A DNA stretch of 64,000 nucleotides, taken from assembly GCF_030709675.1 (NCBI RefSeq), contig NZ_JAUZQD010000001.1:248001-312000 (forward strand), read 5' to 3'. The stretch comes from Symbioplanes lichenis. GTDB lineage: Bacteria; Actinomycetota; Actinomycetes; Mycobacteriales; Micromonosporaceae. The notes beneath the pieces were generated by a model, which was given only the letters and a program-made list of their open reading frames with translations, was not told where the DNA came from and ran no database searches. Every line of letters begins with the position of its first letter. Position 1 is the stretch's first letter. Positions 7,473 through 15,293 of this stretch are shown here, piece by piece. A program made the position numbers and the translations under genes.

Positions 7473-8360
7473 ATGCGGGTGGGTGAGCTGGCGCGCCGGA
7501 CCGGGACGACCGTGCGGGCGTTGCGCTACTACGAGGCGGCCGGGCTGGTCGTGCCGCGGCGGCTGAGCAACGGCTACCGGGAGTACGAGCCGATCGCCGA
7601 GCGGCAGGTGGCGCAGATCCGGGAGCTGATGGCGCTGGGGCTGGCCGTGGAGGAGACGCGGCCGTTCGTCGAGTCGATCGCCGACGGGGACGACGTGTGC
7701 GCGGCCGCGGTGGCGACCTTCCGCAGCACCGTGACGAGTCTGCAGCGGCGCATCGGGGAGCTGACCGCCCAGCGGGACGCGCTCGACGCCCGCATCGACG
7801 AGGCGGCCCGCCAGGTCGTGAGCGGCCCCCGGACCTCCGGCACCGTGCCCGCGATCGGCTCGGCCCTGCCGCCACTGTCCTTCTACGCCACCGACGGGCA
7901 GCCGGTGAACCTGCGAGCGCTCGGCAGCGGGCGGACCGTCATCTTCGTCTACCCGCTGACCGGCCGCCCCGGCGTGGACCTGCCCCGCGGGATGCTCGAG
8001 GTGCACGGCGCGCGCGGCAGCACCGACCAGGCCGTCTGGCTGCGCGACCACCACGCCGAACTGCTCGCCGCCGGCGCGGCCCGGGTCTACGGGCTGTCCG
8101 CCCAGTCGACCGGCTATCAACGCGAGCTCGCGCACCGGCTGCGCCTGCCCTACCCGCTGATCCCCGACCCGAAGCTGACCCTCGCCGCCGCGATGGGCCT
8201 GCCCACCGTCGCCGCCGCGGACCTCGTCCTCTACGAACGGCTGACCCTGGTGATCCGGGACAACCTGATCGAACACGTCTTCCCCACCATCCCCGACCCG
8301 GCCGCTCACCCCCTCGAGCTCATGCGCTGGCTCACCAGACGCAACGACCCCCGGAAGTAG
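7473..8360 (+). CDS. MerR-family regulator fused to a peroxiredoxin-like domain lacking the catalytic cysteine
   Basis: A 295-residue protein. Residues 1-72 are the MerR winged helix (MRVGELARRTGTTVRALRYY, then NGYREYEPIAERQV). Residues 73-118 are the dimerisation coiled coil. Residues about 128-285 have the thioredoxin fold of AhpC/TSA peroxiredoxins (TVIFVYPLTGRPGVDLP, then LLAAGAARVYGLSAQS and YPLIPDPKLTLAAAMGLP). In relatives with this YPRTGRPG layout the peroxidatic Cys sits in a GARGCTPQ-like motif. Here that motif reads GARGSTDQ, with Ser183 in place of Cys, and the nearby second Cys position is Val. The domain therefore cannot be a thiol peroxidase. It is more likely to be a ligand- or redox-sensing effector domain, which is an inference. 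Promoter structure suggests autoregulation. Confidence 0.85.
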   Translation: MRVGELARRTGTTVRALRYYEAAGLVVPRRLSNGYREYEPIAERQVAQIRELMALGLAVEETRPFVESIADGDDVCAAAVATFRSTVTSLQRRIGELTAQRDALDARIDEAARQVVSGPRTSGTVPAIGSALPPLSFYATDGQPVNLRALGSGRTVIFVYPLTGRPGVDLPRGMLEVHGARGSTDQAVWLRDHHAELLAAGAARVYGLSAQSTGYQRELAHRLRLPYPLIPDPKLTLAAAMGLPTVAAADLVLYERLTLVIRDNLIEHVFPTIPDPAAHPLELMRWLTRRNDPRK

Positions 8361-9076
8361 GGCCGGGTGCGCAGCTGGCCGTGCCGCGCGTCCCAGGCGC
8401 CGGAGTCCAGGTCGGCGCGCAGCCGGGCGAGCCCGGGCGCCGGGTCGGCCACGAAGGTCCAGGCCGACTAGGCGGCCCGCACCCGCGGATCGAGCAACTG
8501 CTCCGGCCGCGCGTAGAACGCCTCGGCGAACCCGTCGGTGCAGTCGACCGGAATCGGCACCTCGGCAACCTCCGTGCCCTCACCGAGCGCGGCGGCGATG
8601 GCAGCGATCCGCGGATACCGCCGGCGCTCCGCGACGATCAGCTCCGGCACGTAGTCCGCCAGCCAGAAGCGATCCAGTGCGTCACCGTCGAAGGTCAGCA
8701 CCCCCACGGCCGCCCGGGCGACCCGGCGCAGCTCGGCCAGCCCGCGCATGGGATCCGACCACTGATGCACGGTGATCGTGGCCATGACCGCGTCGAAGCT
8801 GTCGTCGTCGAAGGGCAGACTTTCCGCGTACGCGCGGAGCGCCGGCGCCGCTCCGGGTGGTCGCTGTTCCCGCATCCGCGCCGACGGCTCGACGGCCAGC
8901 ACATAGCGGTCGGCCGGCTCGTAGGACCCGGCACCCGCCCCGACATTGAGGACGTTCCGGGCGTCGCCGAGGGCCGCGTGGATCGCGGCGGCAATCCGGG
9001 GATCGGCTCGCCGCCGGGTCGCGTACCCATGTCCGGTGGTCTCGTAATCGACGTCGCCGCCCGCTGTGACACTCAT
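8306..9076 (-). pseudogene. Class I SAM-dependent methyltransferase interrupted by an in-frame amber codon
   Basis: The reading frame from ATG 9076 encodes 202 residues and ends at TAG (8468-8470). It has motif I NVGAGAGSYEPAD, an acidic post-I region and FDDDSFDAVMATITVHQW, typical of small ubiE/cypM-like methyltransferases. After the TAG the same frame continues with SAWTFVADPAPGLARLRADL and RGSLRLV to a TGA at 8306. That is the normal C-terminal end of this family. Full length would be 256 residues; the break removes 54. A single CAG-to-TAG change explains it, restoring Gln between VRAA and SAW. Another ATG at 9088 is possible. The gene may still make a truncated enzyme, or it may be a fresh pseudogene. 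The substrate is unknown. Confidence 0.75.
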
Positions 9077-9111
9077 GCGAGCGAACATAAACCCGCCCCC
9101 CGGGGTCCGGG

Positions 9112-11829
9112 TCAAGCTTCCGTTCCCCCGCCGGGCCGCCGCATCCGGATCGCCGTGGCCCGCACTCCGGGCCCGTCGCGGGTCGGCAGAATCGGTCGGC
9201 GGTCCCGGCCCTCGCTGACGTGCAACGCCTCCATGCACCCCACTGCCTCGACCACGTCGATGCCCCAGACCTCCGCGACGGTGCGCACGACGAGCCCCGG
9301 GGTGCCGAAGTTCCCCGTGTCGTACCACCAGGACCGTACGTCCCAGCCGCCATCGGTCTCGACGGCATCGGCGAACCGCTCGTCCCGCGGTCGAGGCATG
9401 ATCTGCTCGGGGAACAGCCACATCGGGTTCAGACTGATCAGCAGCGTGTTGTCCGGGAACTCGACGACACGGCCGTCATGGCTGAAGTACTGCTGGCCGC
9501 CGGTGGCGTCGGGCAGCGAGCTCATCGCGTTGCCGGACACCAGGAAGATCTCGTCCTTGCCCGTCAGCCAGGAGACCAAAGCGCTCCGGTCGGCCAGACC
9601 GTGCGCCATGCCGGCACACGGCAGGGACCAGCCACCCGCGTCGTAGGCCCGCACCAGATCGCCCGCCAGGTCCTGCTCATAGATGTGAGCGCCCGGATCG
9701 GTGGTGATCGCGTCGGCCTGTTCCTCCAGCCAGCGATGCCACTCGGCCAGGTCGTAGGCGGGGAACGAGCGCAGCCGGTCCGCCGTCAGCGGCTCGCCGA
9801 CGAAGACACCCAGGCAGTAGTCCAGCTCGTCGGCGTGGAAGCCGCCCACATAGACATGACCCTGAGGCGGCGGCTGGAACCAGTACATGTCGGGATAGAC
9901 GCGCTCCCAGCCGGTGGCGATCATGGCGCGGCCGATGACGGCACCGGACGCGTCCTCGACCGTCGCGGCGCGCTCGGTGAAGAGCTGCTCGTATCCGTCG
10001 ATCATCATCCGGGTCAGCCGACCGAAATCGTCGCGCGGGTACACCCGGCGGAACAGCTCGTCCGCCGGGATCGTCGTCCAGTCCCCACCGTTGATCAGGA
10101 TGATCGGTGCAATGTCGTCCGGTCCGCGTACCGCGATGTCGACCTCGCTCAGGGCACACAGTCGCGCCACGCGGCTGTGCAGCAACTGGGTGTGGGTCCG
10201 GCCGCGCTGGTCGGTCCGGAACATGCCGTCCAGGGAACGCGGATCGAGGCGGAGCTTCAGCCGCACCGAGGTGCCCCAGGTGCGTAGCCGCTCGGCGGGG
10301 TCGGCGAGGCGCAGAATCGGCCGCACGGAGACTCCGGCGGGGAACTCGAGGATGTGCGTCGTGGCGAGCGCCGCGCCGTAGGCCAGGCTGCGCACCTGTA
10401 CCTCGTCGGCGACCATGAAGACCGCGAAGAAGCCGATGCCGAACCGGCCGACCGGACGGAACCCCTGGCCGGACAGCTCCGGGACGTCCTCGACCAGGTC
10501 ACGGGCGTGCCAGCGGGAACGGCCGAAATCGGTCAGCGCCGCGACCATCGCCTCGCGGGACATGCCGATGCCCTGGTCCGTCACCGTGAGCCACCAGGAC
10601 CCGGCCTCCTCGCGCAACTCCACCTGGACGGCCGCGGCGCTGCCGCCCTCCACGAGCCGGCGGGCCTGGCTGGCGTCGACGGCGTTGGCGATCAGCTCGC
10701 GCAGGGCGACCTCGGGCTTACGTCCGTACAGGTCCTCACCACCGAGATTGGCGACCAGCCCCACCGTGTCGGTGACGCGCAGCTGAGCGTCGATCGGCTC
10801 CCAGCCCTGCGCCGGGATGTACCGGGCCAGCCGCTGCGGCGAGTCCGCCCCGGCCACCGCCCGTACGGGGAAGCGGGGCCGGCCGAGATCCGCGCACAGG
10901 GCGTCGACCCGGCGCAGCTCCTCGTCGATCGTGCGGATGGTTTCCTGGGCGAGCCACCACGCGTTCGCCTCGTCCCGGCGGAACGAGTCCATGGCCGTGT
11001 AGACAAGCCGATCGCCCTCGACCCGGGGCCGGGTCAACCGCCCCTGGAAGTACCAGTGCCGGTGGGACTCTCCGGTCGGTTGCCGGTAGGAGTGCAGATA
11101 GATCGGCGCGCGGCGCTGGTCGATGTGGGCCACGTCGGCCAGGCGCAGCACACAGGCGATCTTGAGCGGGTCCACCTCCCAGTGCGGCGGATGGTCGACA
11201 CAACTGCCGAGCCGCTGATCCAGGCCGGCCAGCCGCGCCACGTCCCAGCCGTGGCTGGCGGCGATCTTGCCGATCAGTGCGCCGAAGTTCTGCCGCAGTG
11301 CCGCGTCCTGCAACAGATGGAACGGCTGTCCGTCCGGCGTCCGGAACACTTCGAAGGCGAGCCGCTCGGCGTTCTCGGCGTGCCGAAGGCGCACCAGCTC
11401 GGCCAGCGCCTCGTCACGTACGGCCTGCTCTGCCGGGTCGTCTGCGCCTTGCCGGGCCCGGGCCTCGGCGAGCAGCGCCGGGAACAACCGGTCCCGTTCC
11501 AGCGAGCCGAGGCCGTCCGGCAGCACCGCCAGCGCCATCCCGAGGTCGTGCAGGAGAAAAGCACCGCCGAGGACGAAGGCCTCGGCCGGGTTGATCGGGA
11601 AGTCCGCACCGCAGAGCAGGGACGCCATGTCCCACAACGAGTCGGCGTGCTCGATGGAGTGGTCGGTGAACAGCGGCATGGTGCGCCCGATCTCGCCCGC
11701 CAGGTCCTTGACCACCCGGCGGAACTGGTGGAACGCCGCGGCCATCGCGGCGCGCGCCTGGTCGCCATCGTCGCAGCGGGCACCCAACGTGCGGCACCAG
11801 AGCGGGGTCTCCTCGAAGGTCTCCGGCAC
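9112..11829 (-). CDS. HD-phosphohydrolase-like domain fused to an Hsp90/GHKL ATPase (defence-like)
   Basis: A 905-residue protein starting at GTG 11829, chosen because GAGGGG lies 7 bp upstream. Residues about 35-330 carry a metal-dependent HD-type fold: DHSIEH (56-61), LHDLGMA with H94-D95, and a later VLRLADVAHIDQRR. Residues about 350-560 are an Hsp90-like Bergerat-fold ATPase: ELIANAVDASQARR (N-box), VTDQGIGM (G1) and GRFGIGFFAVFMVADE (G2), which is very close to the Hsp90 lid motif. The remaining 340 residues resemble the middle and C-terminal part of such proteins and have no motif I can name. Proteins joining an HD domain to an Hsp90-like ATPase are known from comparative studies of bacterial conflict systems, but their action is poorly described. 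No obvious partner gene lies beside it. Confidence 0.82.
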   Translation of the reverse strand: MPETFEETPLWCRTLGARCDDGDQARAAMAAAFHQFRRVVKDLAGEIGRTMPLFTDHSIEHADSLWDMASLLCGADFPINPAEAFVLGGAFLLHDLGMALAVLPDGLGSLERDRLFPALLAEARARQGADDPAEQAVRDEALAELVRLRHAENAERLAFEVFRTPDGQPFHLLQDAALRQNFGALIGKIAASHGWDVARLAGLDQRLGSCVDHPPHWEVDPLKIACVLRLADVAHIDQRRAPIYLHSYRQPTGESHRHWYFQGRLTRPRVEGDRLVYTAMDSFRRDEANAWWLAQETIRTIDEELRRVDALCADLGRPRFPVRAVAGADSPQRLARYIPAQGWEPIDAQLRVTDTVGLVANLGGEDLYGRKPEVALRELIANAVDASQARRLVEGGSAAAVQVELREEAGSWWLTVTDQGIGMSREAMVAALTDFGRSRWHARDLVEDVPELSGQGFRPVGRFGIGFFAVFMVADEVQVRSLAYGAALATTHILEFPAGVSVRPILRLADPAERLRTWGTSVRLKLRLDPRSLDGMFRTDQRGRTHTQLLHSRVARLCALSEVDIAVRGPDDIAPIILINGGDWTTIPADELFRRVYPRDDFGRLTRMMIDGYEQLFTERAATVEDASGAVIGRAMIATGWERVYPDMYWFQPPPQGHVYVGGFHADELDYCLGVFVGEPLTADRLRSFPAYDLAEWHRWLEEQADAITTDPGAHIYEQDLAGDLVRAYDAGGWSLPCAGMAHGLADRSALVSWLTGKDEIFLVSGNAMSSLPDATGGQQYFSHDGRVVEFPDNTLLISLNPMWLFPEQIMPRPRDERFADAVETDGGWDVRSWWYDTGNFGTPGLVVRTVAEVWGIDVVEAVGCMEALHVSEGRDRRPILPTRDGPGVRATAIRMRRPGGGTEA

Positions 11830-11920
11830 GGCATCGCCCCTCGGTAGGGTCTGACCCGGTACACCAGGAACAGTAGTGCGGCGGACGCCGGAATCCCTGA
11901 CCCGATCGAAGGACATCGCC

Positions 11921-12322
11921 ATGGCCCGGCTCAAAGACATCGTCATCGACTGCGAGCGGCCGGCGTCGCTCGCCCGCTTCTGGATCGCCGTGCTCGACGG
12001 CTACACGATCGCGCCGTACACGGAGGAGGATCTGGCTTCCTTGCGGGCGCGCGGCCTGAGCGGACCGGAAGAGGACACGGCCGTGCTCCTGCTGCCGGGC
12101 CCCGACGGCGGGCCGCGTGTGTGGTGCACCCAGGTGCCCGAGAAGAAGACCGTCAAGAACCGGGTGCACCTCGATCTGGAGGCGCCGGAGCCGGTGCTGG
12201 AGCTGGTGCGGCTGCTGGCGATCGGCGCGCAGGCGGCCTGGGAGACCGATGGCCTCTGGGTCCTGACCGACCCCGAGGGCAACGAGTTCTGCCTCCTCAA
12301 GGATCCCGTCATTGCGCCATGA
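11921..12322 (+). CDS. VOC-superfamily (glyoxalase-like) protein
   Basis: A 133-residue protein with two beta-alpha-beta-beta-beta halves. LKDIVIDCERPASLARFWIA opens the first half and KNRVHLDLEAPEP, followed by TDPEGNEFCLL, closes the second. These carry the conserved His and Glu that bind metal in glyoxalase relatives. The start ATG 11921 matches the conserved MxxLxxIVxDC beginning; an upstream in-frame ATG at 11876 would overlap the promoter region shared with the divergent HD/Hsp90 gene. The function is unknown; VOC proteins range from metalloenzymes to antibiotic-binding proteins. Confidence 0.8.
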   Translation: MARLKDIVIDCERPASLARFWIAVLDGYTIAPYTEEDLASLRARGLSGPEEDTAVLLLPGPDGGPRVWCTQVPEKKTVKNRVHLDLEAPEPVLELVRLLAIGAQAAWETDGLWVLTDPEGNEFCLLKDPVIAP

Positions 12323-12404
12323 GTCGTGGTCATCCCCTGACGACGAGCCATCGCGATGTCGGATGGATCGTGCGAGCGATTTCTCGTACGCCTAGGGTCG
12401 CGGC

Positions 12405-12824
12405 GTGAAGACGCTTGATGCCGTGTCCTACTCGGAGCTCTGCCGGCGGCCGGACGAGACCTGGGAGCGAGTTTTTCGCAGTGGAGCGTTGCGGCTACGC
12501 CGCCGCAAGGCCGACGACCTCATTTTGCGGGCAGCCGACGTGGCCGAGACGGAGAGCGAGGTCTTCGGACTTCTCCTCCGGCTCCTGCCCGCCGACGTCA
12601 GCCGGGATTCGCAGGTCTATCACGACGCGTTGCCGTGGCTGCGGTTCCTGCCGGCGGGCGAGGTCGGCCGGTTCGCCGCGGAGTTCGCCGAGACGGTCGA
12701 GGCGGGTGAGGCGGCGGCTGTCCAGCAGATGGTGATCGAGTGGAAGCACACCGCCGAGATCTACGCCGATCCCGAGCTGCTCCGCGTTCTCACTTCCCCC
12801 TTCGGGGACGACCTCGCCCCGTGA
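12405..12824 (+). CDS. Small protein resembling a solitary Phd/YefM-type antitoxin
   Basis: A 139-residue protein whose first 60 residues (LDAVSYSELCRRPDETWERVFRSGALRLRRRKADDLILRAAD) recall the Phd/YefM fold, in which a short helix pair is followed by beta strands that bind operator DNA. The remainder is helical and acidic. I cannot place the C-terminal half. No toxin-like gene stands next to it. The GTG start at 12405 follows TAGGGT (12393-12398) by six bases, which points to a leaderless transcript. The assignment is tentative. Confidence 0.5.
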   Translation: MKTLDAVSYSELCRRPDETWERVFRSGALRLRRRKADDLILRAADVAETESEVFGLLLRLLPADVSRDSQVYHDALPWLRFLPAGEVGRFAAEFAETVEAGEAAAVQQMVIEWKHTAEIYADPELLRVLTSPFGDDLAP

Positions 12825-12851
12825 GGGCGGCGACGGAGAACGTCGCCGCCC
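12825..12851. terminator. Bidirectional hairpin terminator
   Basis: GGGCGGCGACG (12825-12835) and CGTCGCCGCCC (12841-12851) form a perfect 11-bp stem with loop GAGAA. It fills the 38-bp gap between two convergent genes. Confidence 0.75.
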
Positions 12852-12862
12852 CGGGGACTCGG

Positions 12863-15043
12863 TCAGGCGGCTTCGTGCCAGGTGCGGCGGCCGATGAGCT
12901 GGATGTCGTCGATGGACAGGAGTTGGCCTTCGGCGGACAGGAGGCGGTCGCGGGCGTCGGTGGGGAGGTGGACGGCGGAGACCGTGGCCAGCGGGAGGAT
13001 GTGGAGGGTGACCTCGCTGCCGGGGCGGTAGCCGGCGTCGCGGAGGTTGATCTGCCAGCGGGCGCCGTCCCAGAAGCGGTCGGTGGCGACCTTGCCGTCG
13101 ATGTGGAGTTCGGCGACGTCGCCGACCCAGGCGATGTCGAGGTGGGCGTCCAGGCCCGGGTCGTCGGCCCAGGAGGGCAGGTCGAGGCGGTGGACGGCGG
13201 CGAGCTCGGCGAAGGTGGCGCGGCTCGGGGCGGACTGGCGGCCGTCGTGCTTGCCGTACTCGACGGGGACCGTGGCGGCCGGGCGCACCAGGACGGCGTC
13301 CAGGGTGGCGGTGCCGGTGGGGCCGGGCGGCGGGGCCAGGGGCAGGTCGGTGAAGGTTCGGGCGGCCGGGTCGTAGACCCGTACCCGTGGGGTGCCGGAC
13401 GCGCGGGCGGTGACCTTGCCATCGGGGCCCCAGAAGAGCTCGTCGGCGCTGAGCAGCAGGCGGTCGCCGTCGACCCATGCCGTGGCCGCGGCGGCGGGGT
13501 CGAGGACGAGCAGGTCGAGGGGGCCGTCGGCCGTTTCCAGGCGGGTCGGTGCGAGGCCCGGTGAGATGTCCAGGACCTCCGGGCCCACGCCCACCTCGAC
13601 GGGGATGCCTTCCTCGGCGGTGAGGACCAGCGTCGGGACGGCTCCGGGCAGGACGGTCAGGGCCGAGGCCGTGGCGTAGGACAAGCCGTGGATGCCCACG
13701 GGCCAGCGGGCCAGGGTGCCGTACGGGATGTCGACCGGCCGCGACGGGAACGTGACCACGCCGCGGTCCAGAGAGAGCCGGAACTGCGCGCCGCGGTAGG
13801 TGGCGAGCGGGAAGTGCGGTTGGTGCCACGCGATGAAGACGAAGCCGCTCGTGCCGTCGGAGCGCAGGGCCCAGCGCAGGGTCGTCGTGTCCTCGACGCC
13901 GGCCGGCCGCTGGTCGGGCAGGGTCGACGGCATCTCGGCCAGGGCGGGACCGAAGGCCGCGAGGAAGGCGTGCTGACGGCGCAACAGCTCGTACGCCGCC
14001 GAGGCGAGACCGGCCTCGCCCAGCGGCGCGTGGAAGTCGTACCCCAGTCTCTGCATGTCGTTGGGGTAGCCGGTGGCGTGCGACTCCTGCATGCCGTGGT
14101 CGCCGTGCGGGTTGGTGCCGCCGGCGTACATGTAGTAGCCCTGCCAGGCCGACCCGTTGCCGATCTTGGTGTGGCCGACCGTGGCGGTGTCGAGGCCGGA
14201 GGGGCGCGGGCGGCGGTGGTAGGCCGTGCCCATGCCGCCGGCGAGCTCGCAGGTGGCCGGCGGGAAGAGGTCCGACGGTACGCGCGGGCCGCCCTGGGCG
14301 GCGGCGATGTTCTGCGCGCGGCGGACGTCGGCGCCGATGCCCGGGTCGTCCCAGACGTGCGAGAAGAAGTAGTGGTCGCGGAAGGTGGGCGCCCAGTCGG
14401 CCTCGGCGTCGACCCAGAAGCCGTCGCCGTAACCGCCGTAGAGGGGCAGCACCTCCTCGGGCGGCAGCTCCGCGCTGTCCCAGGCGGTGGCGGTCCACAG
14501 CGGCGCCGACAAGCCGGCCTCGCGGGCCATGCGCTTGAGCGTGAGAATGTGCCCGGGCTCGGTGTAGAGCTCGTTCTCGATCTGGATGCCCAGCAGCTCG
14601 CGCCCGGCCACCTGCGCGGCGAGCTGACCGAACCACTCGCGGACCAGCTCGAGGTACGCCGGATCGTCCGTCCGGTGACGCACGGGAGCCTGCTGCACCC
14701 AGTCGGGGAACCCGCCGTTGCGGCTCTCGGAGTGCACCCACGGGCCGATCCGCAGGATGATGTCCAGCCCCGCGTCGGCGCACGCGTCGACGAAGGCGCC
14801 GACGTCGAGGTTGCCGTCGAAGCGTGGCTCACCCCGGTGCTCGACGTGGTGCAGCCAGAAGACGTAGCTGGCCACCACGGTGACGCCGCCGGCGCGCATC
14901 TGCCGCAGGCGCTCGGCCCAGCGGTCGCGGGGGACCCTGCTGTAGTGCATCTCGCCCGAGACCGGGATGACCGGCGAGCCGTCGCGGACCAGATAACGGC
15001 TGGTCAGCGCGATGCCGGGGCGGTTGTCCTCGTCGTTGCTCAT
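12863..15043 (-). CDS. GH35 beta-galactosidase, cytoplasmic
   Basis: A 726-residue glycoside hydrolase family 35 enzyme that cleaves terminal beta-galactosides. The TIM-barrel start is clear: VSGEMHYSRVPRDRWAERL, VASYVFWLHHVEHRGEPRFD, IILRIGPWVHSESRNGGFPDW and GIQIENELY, whose second Glu (about residue 154) is the expected acid/base. Beta-sandwich domains follow to the C-terminus. There is no signal peptide, so it should act on imported galacto-oligosaccharides. ATG 15043 is preferred because the upstream in-frame extension to 15169 runs through the operator at 15132-15147; the Shine-Dalgarno is weak. It is divergent from an ABC transporter and shares its control region. Together with the GH53 enzyme downstream it forms a beta-1,4-galactan pathway. 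Confidence 0.9.
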   Translation of the reverse strand: MSNDEDNRPGIALTSRYLVRDGSPVIPVSGEMHYSRVPRDRWAERLRQMRAGGVTVVASYVFWLHHVEHRGEPRFDGNLDVGAFVDACADAGLDIILRIGPWVHSESRNGGFPDWVQQAPVRHRTDDPAYLELVREWFGQLAAQVAGRELLGIQIENELYTEPGHILTLKRMAREAGLSAPLWTATAWDSAELPPEEVLPLYGGYGDGFWVDAEADWAPTFRDHYFFSHVWDDPGIGADVRRAQNIAAAQGGPRVPSDLFPPATCELAGGMGTAYHRRPRPSGLDTATVGHTKIGNGSAWQGYYMYAGGTNPHGDHGMQESHATGYPNDMQRLGYDFHAPLGEAGLASAAYELLRRQHAFLAAFGPALAEMPSTLPDQRPAGVEDTTTLRWALRSDGTSGFVFIAWHQPHFPLATYRGAQFRLSLDRGVVTFPSRPVDIPYGTLARWPVGIHGLSYATASALTVLPGAVPTLVLTAEEGIPVEVGVGPEVLDISPGLAPTRLETADGPLDLLVLDPAAAATAWVDGDRLLLSADELFWGPDGKVTARASGTPRVRVYDPAARTFTDLPLAPPPGPTGTATLDAVLVRPAATVPVEYGKHDGRQSAPSRATFAELAAVHRLDLPSWADDPGLDAHLDIAWVGDVAELHIDGKVATDRFWDGARWQINLRDAGYRPGSEVTLHILPLATVSAVHLPTDARDRLLSAEGQLLSIDDIQLIGRRTWHEAA

Positions 15044-15131
15044 GCGCGGGCGGCGCAGCGGCGCCGTCCAGGGCTGGTGCCGGACAGTGAGCGGCTCGTC
15101 TTGAGGCAACGCGACCCCCGTGGATCTGGGC

Positions 15132-15147
15132 CTGTAACCGGTCACAG
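15132..15147. promoter_or_regulatory. LacI-type operator, copy 1
   Basis: CTGTAACCGGTCACAG, a near-perfect palindrome, is 85 bp upstream of the GH35 start. It lies just downstream of TATCGT (minus strand, 15161-15166), a possible -10 for GH35. An identical copy lies at 15221-15236. Confidence 0.8.
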
Positions 15148-15195
15148 GCGACTGCGCCGCACGATACACCGGGTTTACCTGCTGGAATCAAGCCC

Positions 15196-15224
15196 TTGAC
15201 ATCCGCGTGAACGAGGCTCACTGT
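15196..15224 (+). promoter_or_regulatory. Promoter of the galactan ABC operon
   Basis: TTGACA (15196-15201) and CACTGT (15219-15224) are 17 bp apart. The second operator copy begins at 15221 and so covers the -10, which is suited to repression. Confidence 0.6.
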
Positions 15225-15236
15225 AACCGGTCACAG
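15221..15236. promoter_or_regulatory. LacI-type operator, copy 2
   Basis: CTGTAACCGGTCACAG, identical to the site at 15132-15147, overlaps the -10 of the ABC operon. The regulator is probably the LacI protein encoded at 18430-19485 in the same operon. Confidence 0.8.
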
Positions 15237-15293
15237 GCACCTGCCCGGACGTCCTTCTCCGGGCCGGGCGGCCTGAATGATCGAGGAGGATCG

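Noticed and set aside
15207-15293. Longer start (ATG 15207) for the galactan binding protein
   Set aside because: It would place the operator and promoter inside the gene and the lipobox too deep. TTG 15294 has a perfect Shine-Dalgarno and a normal lipoprotein signal.
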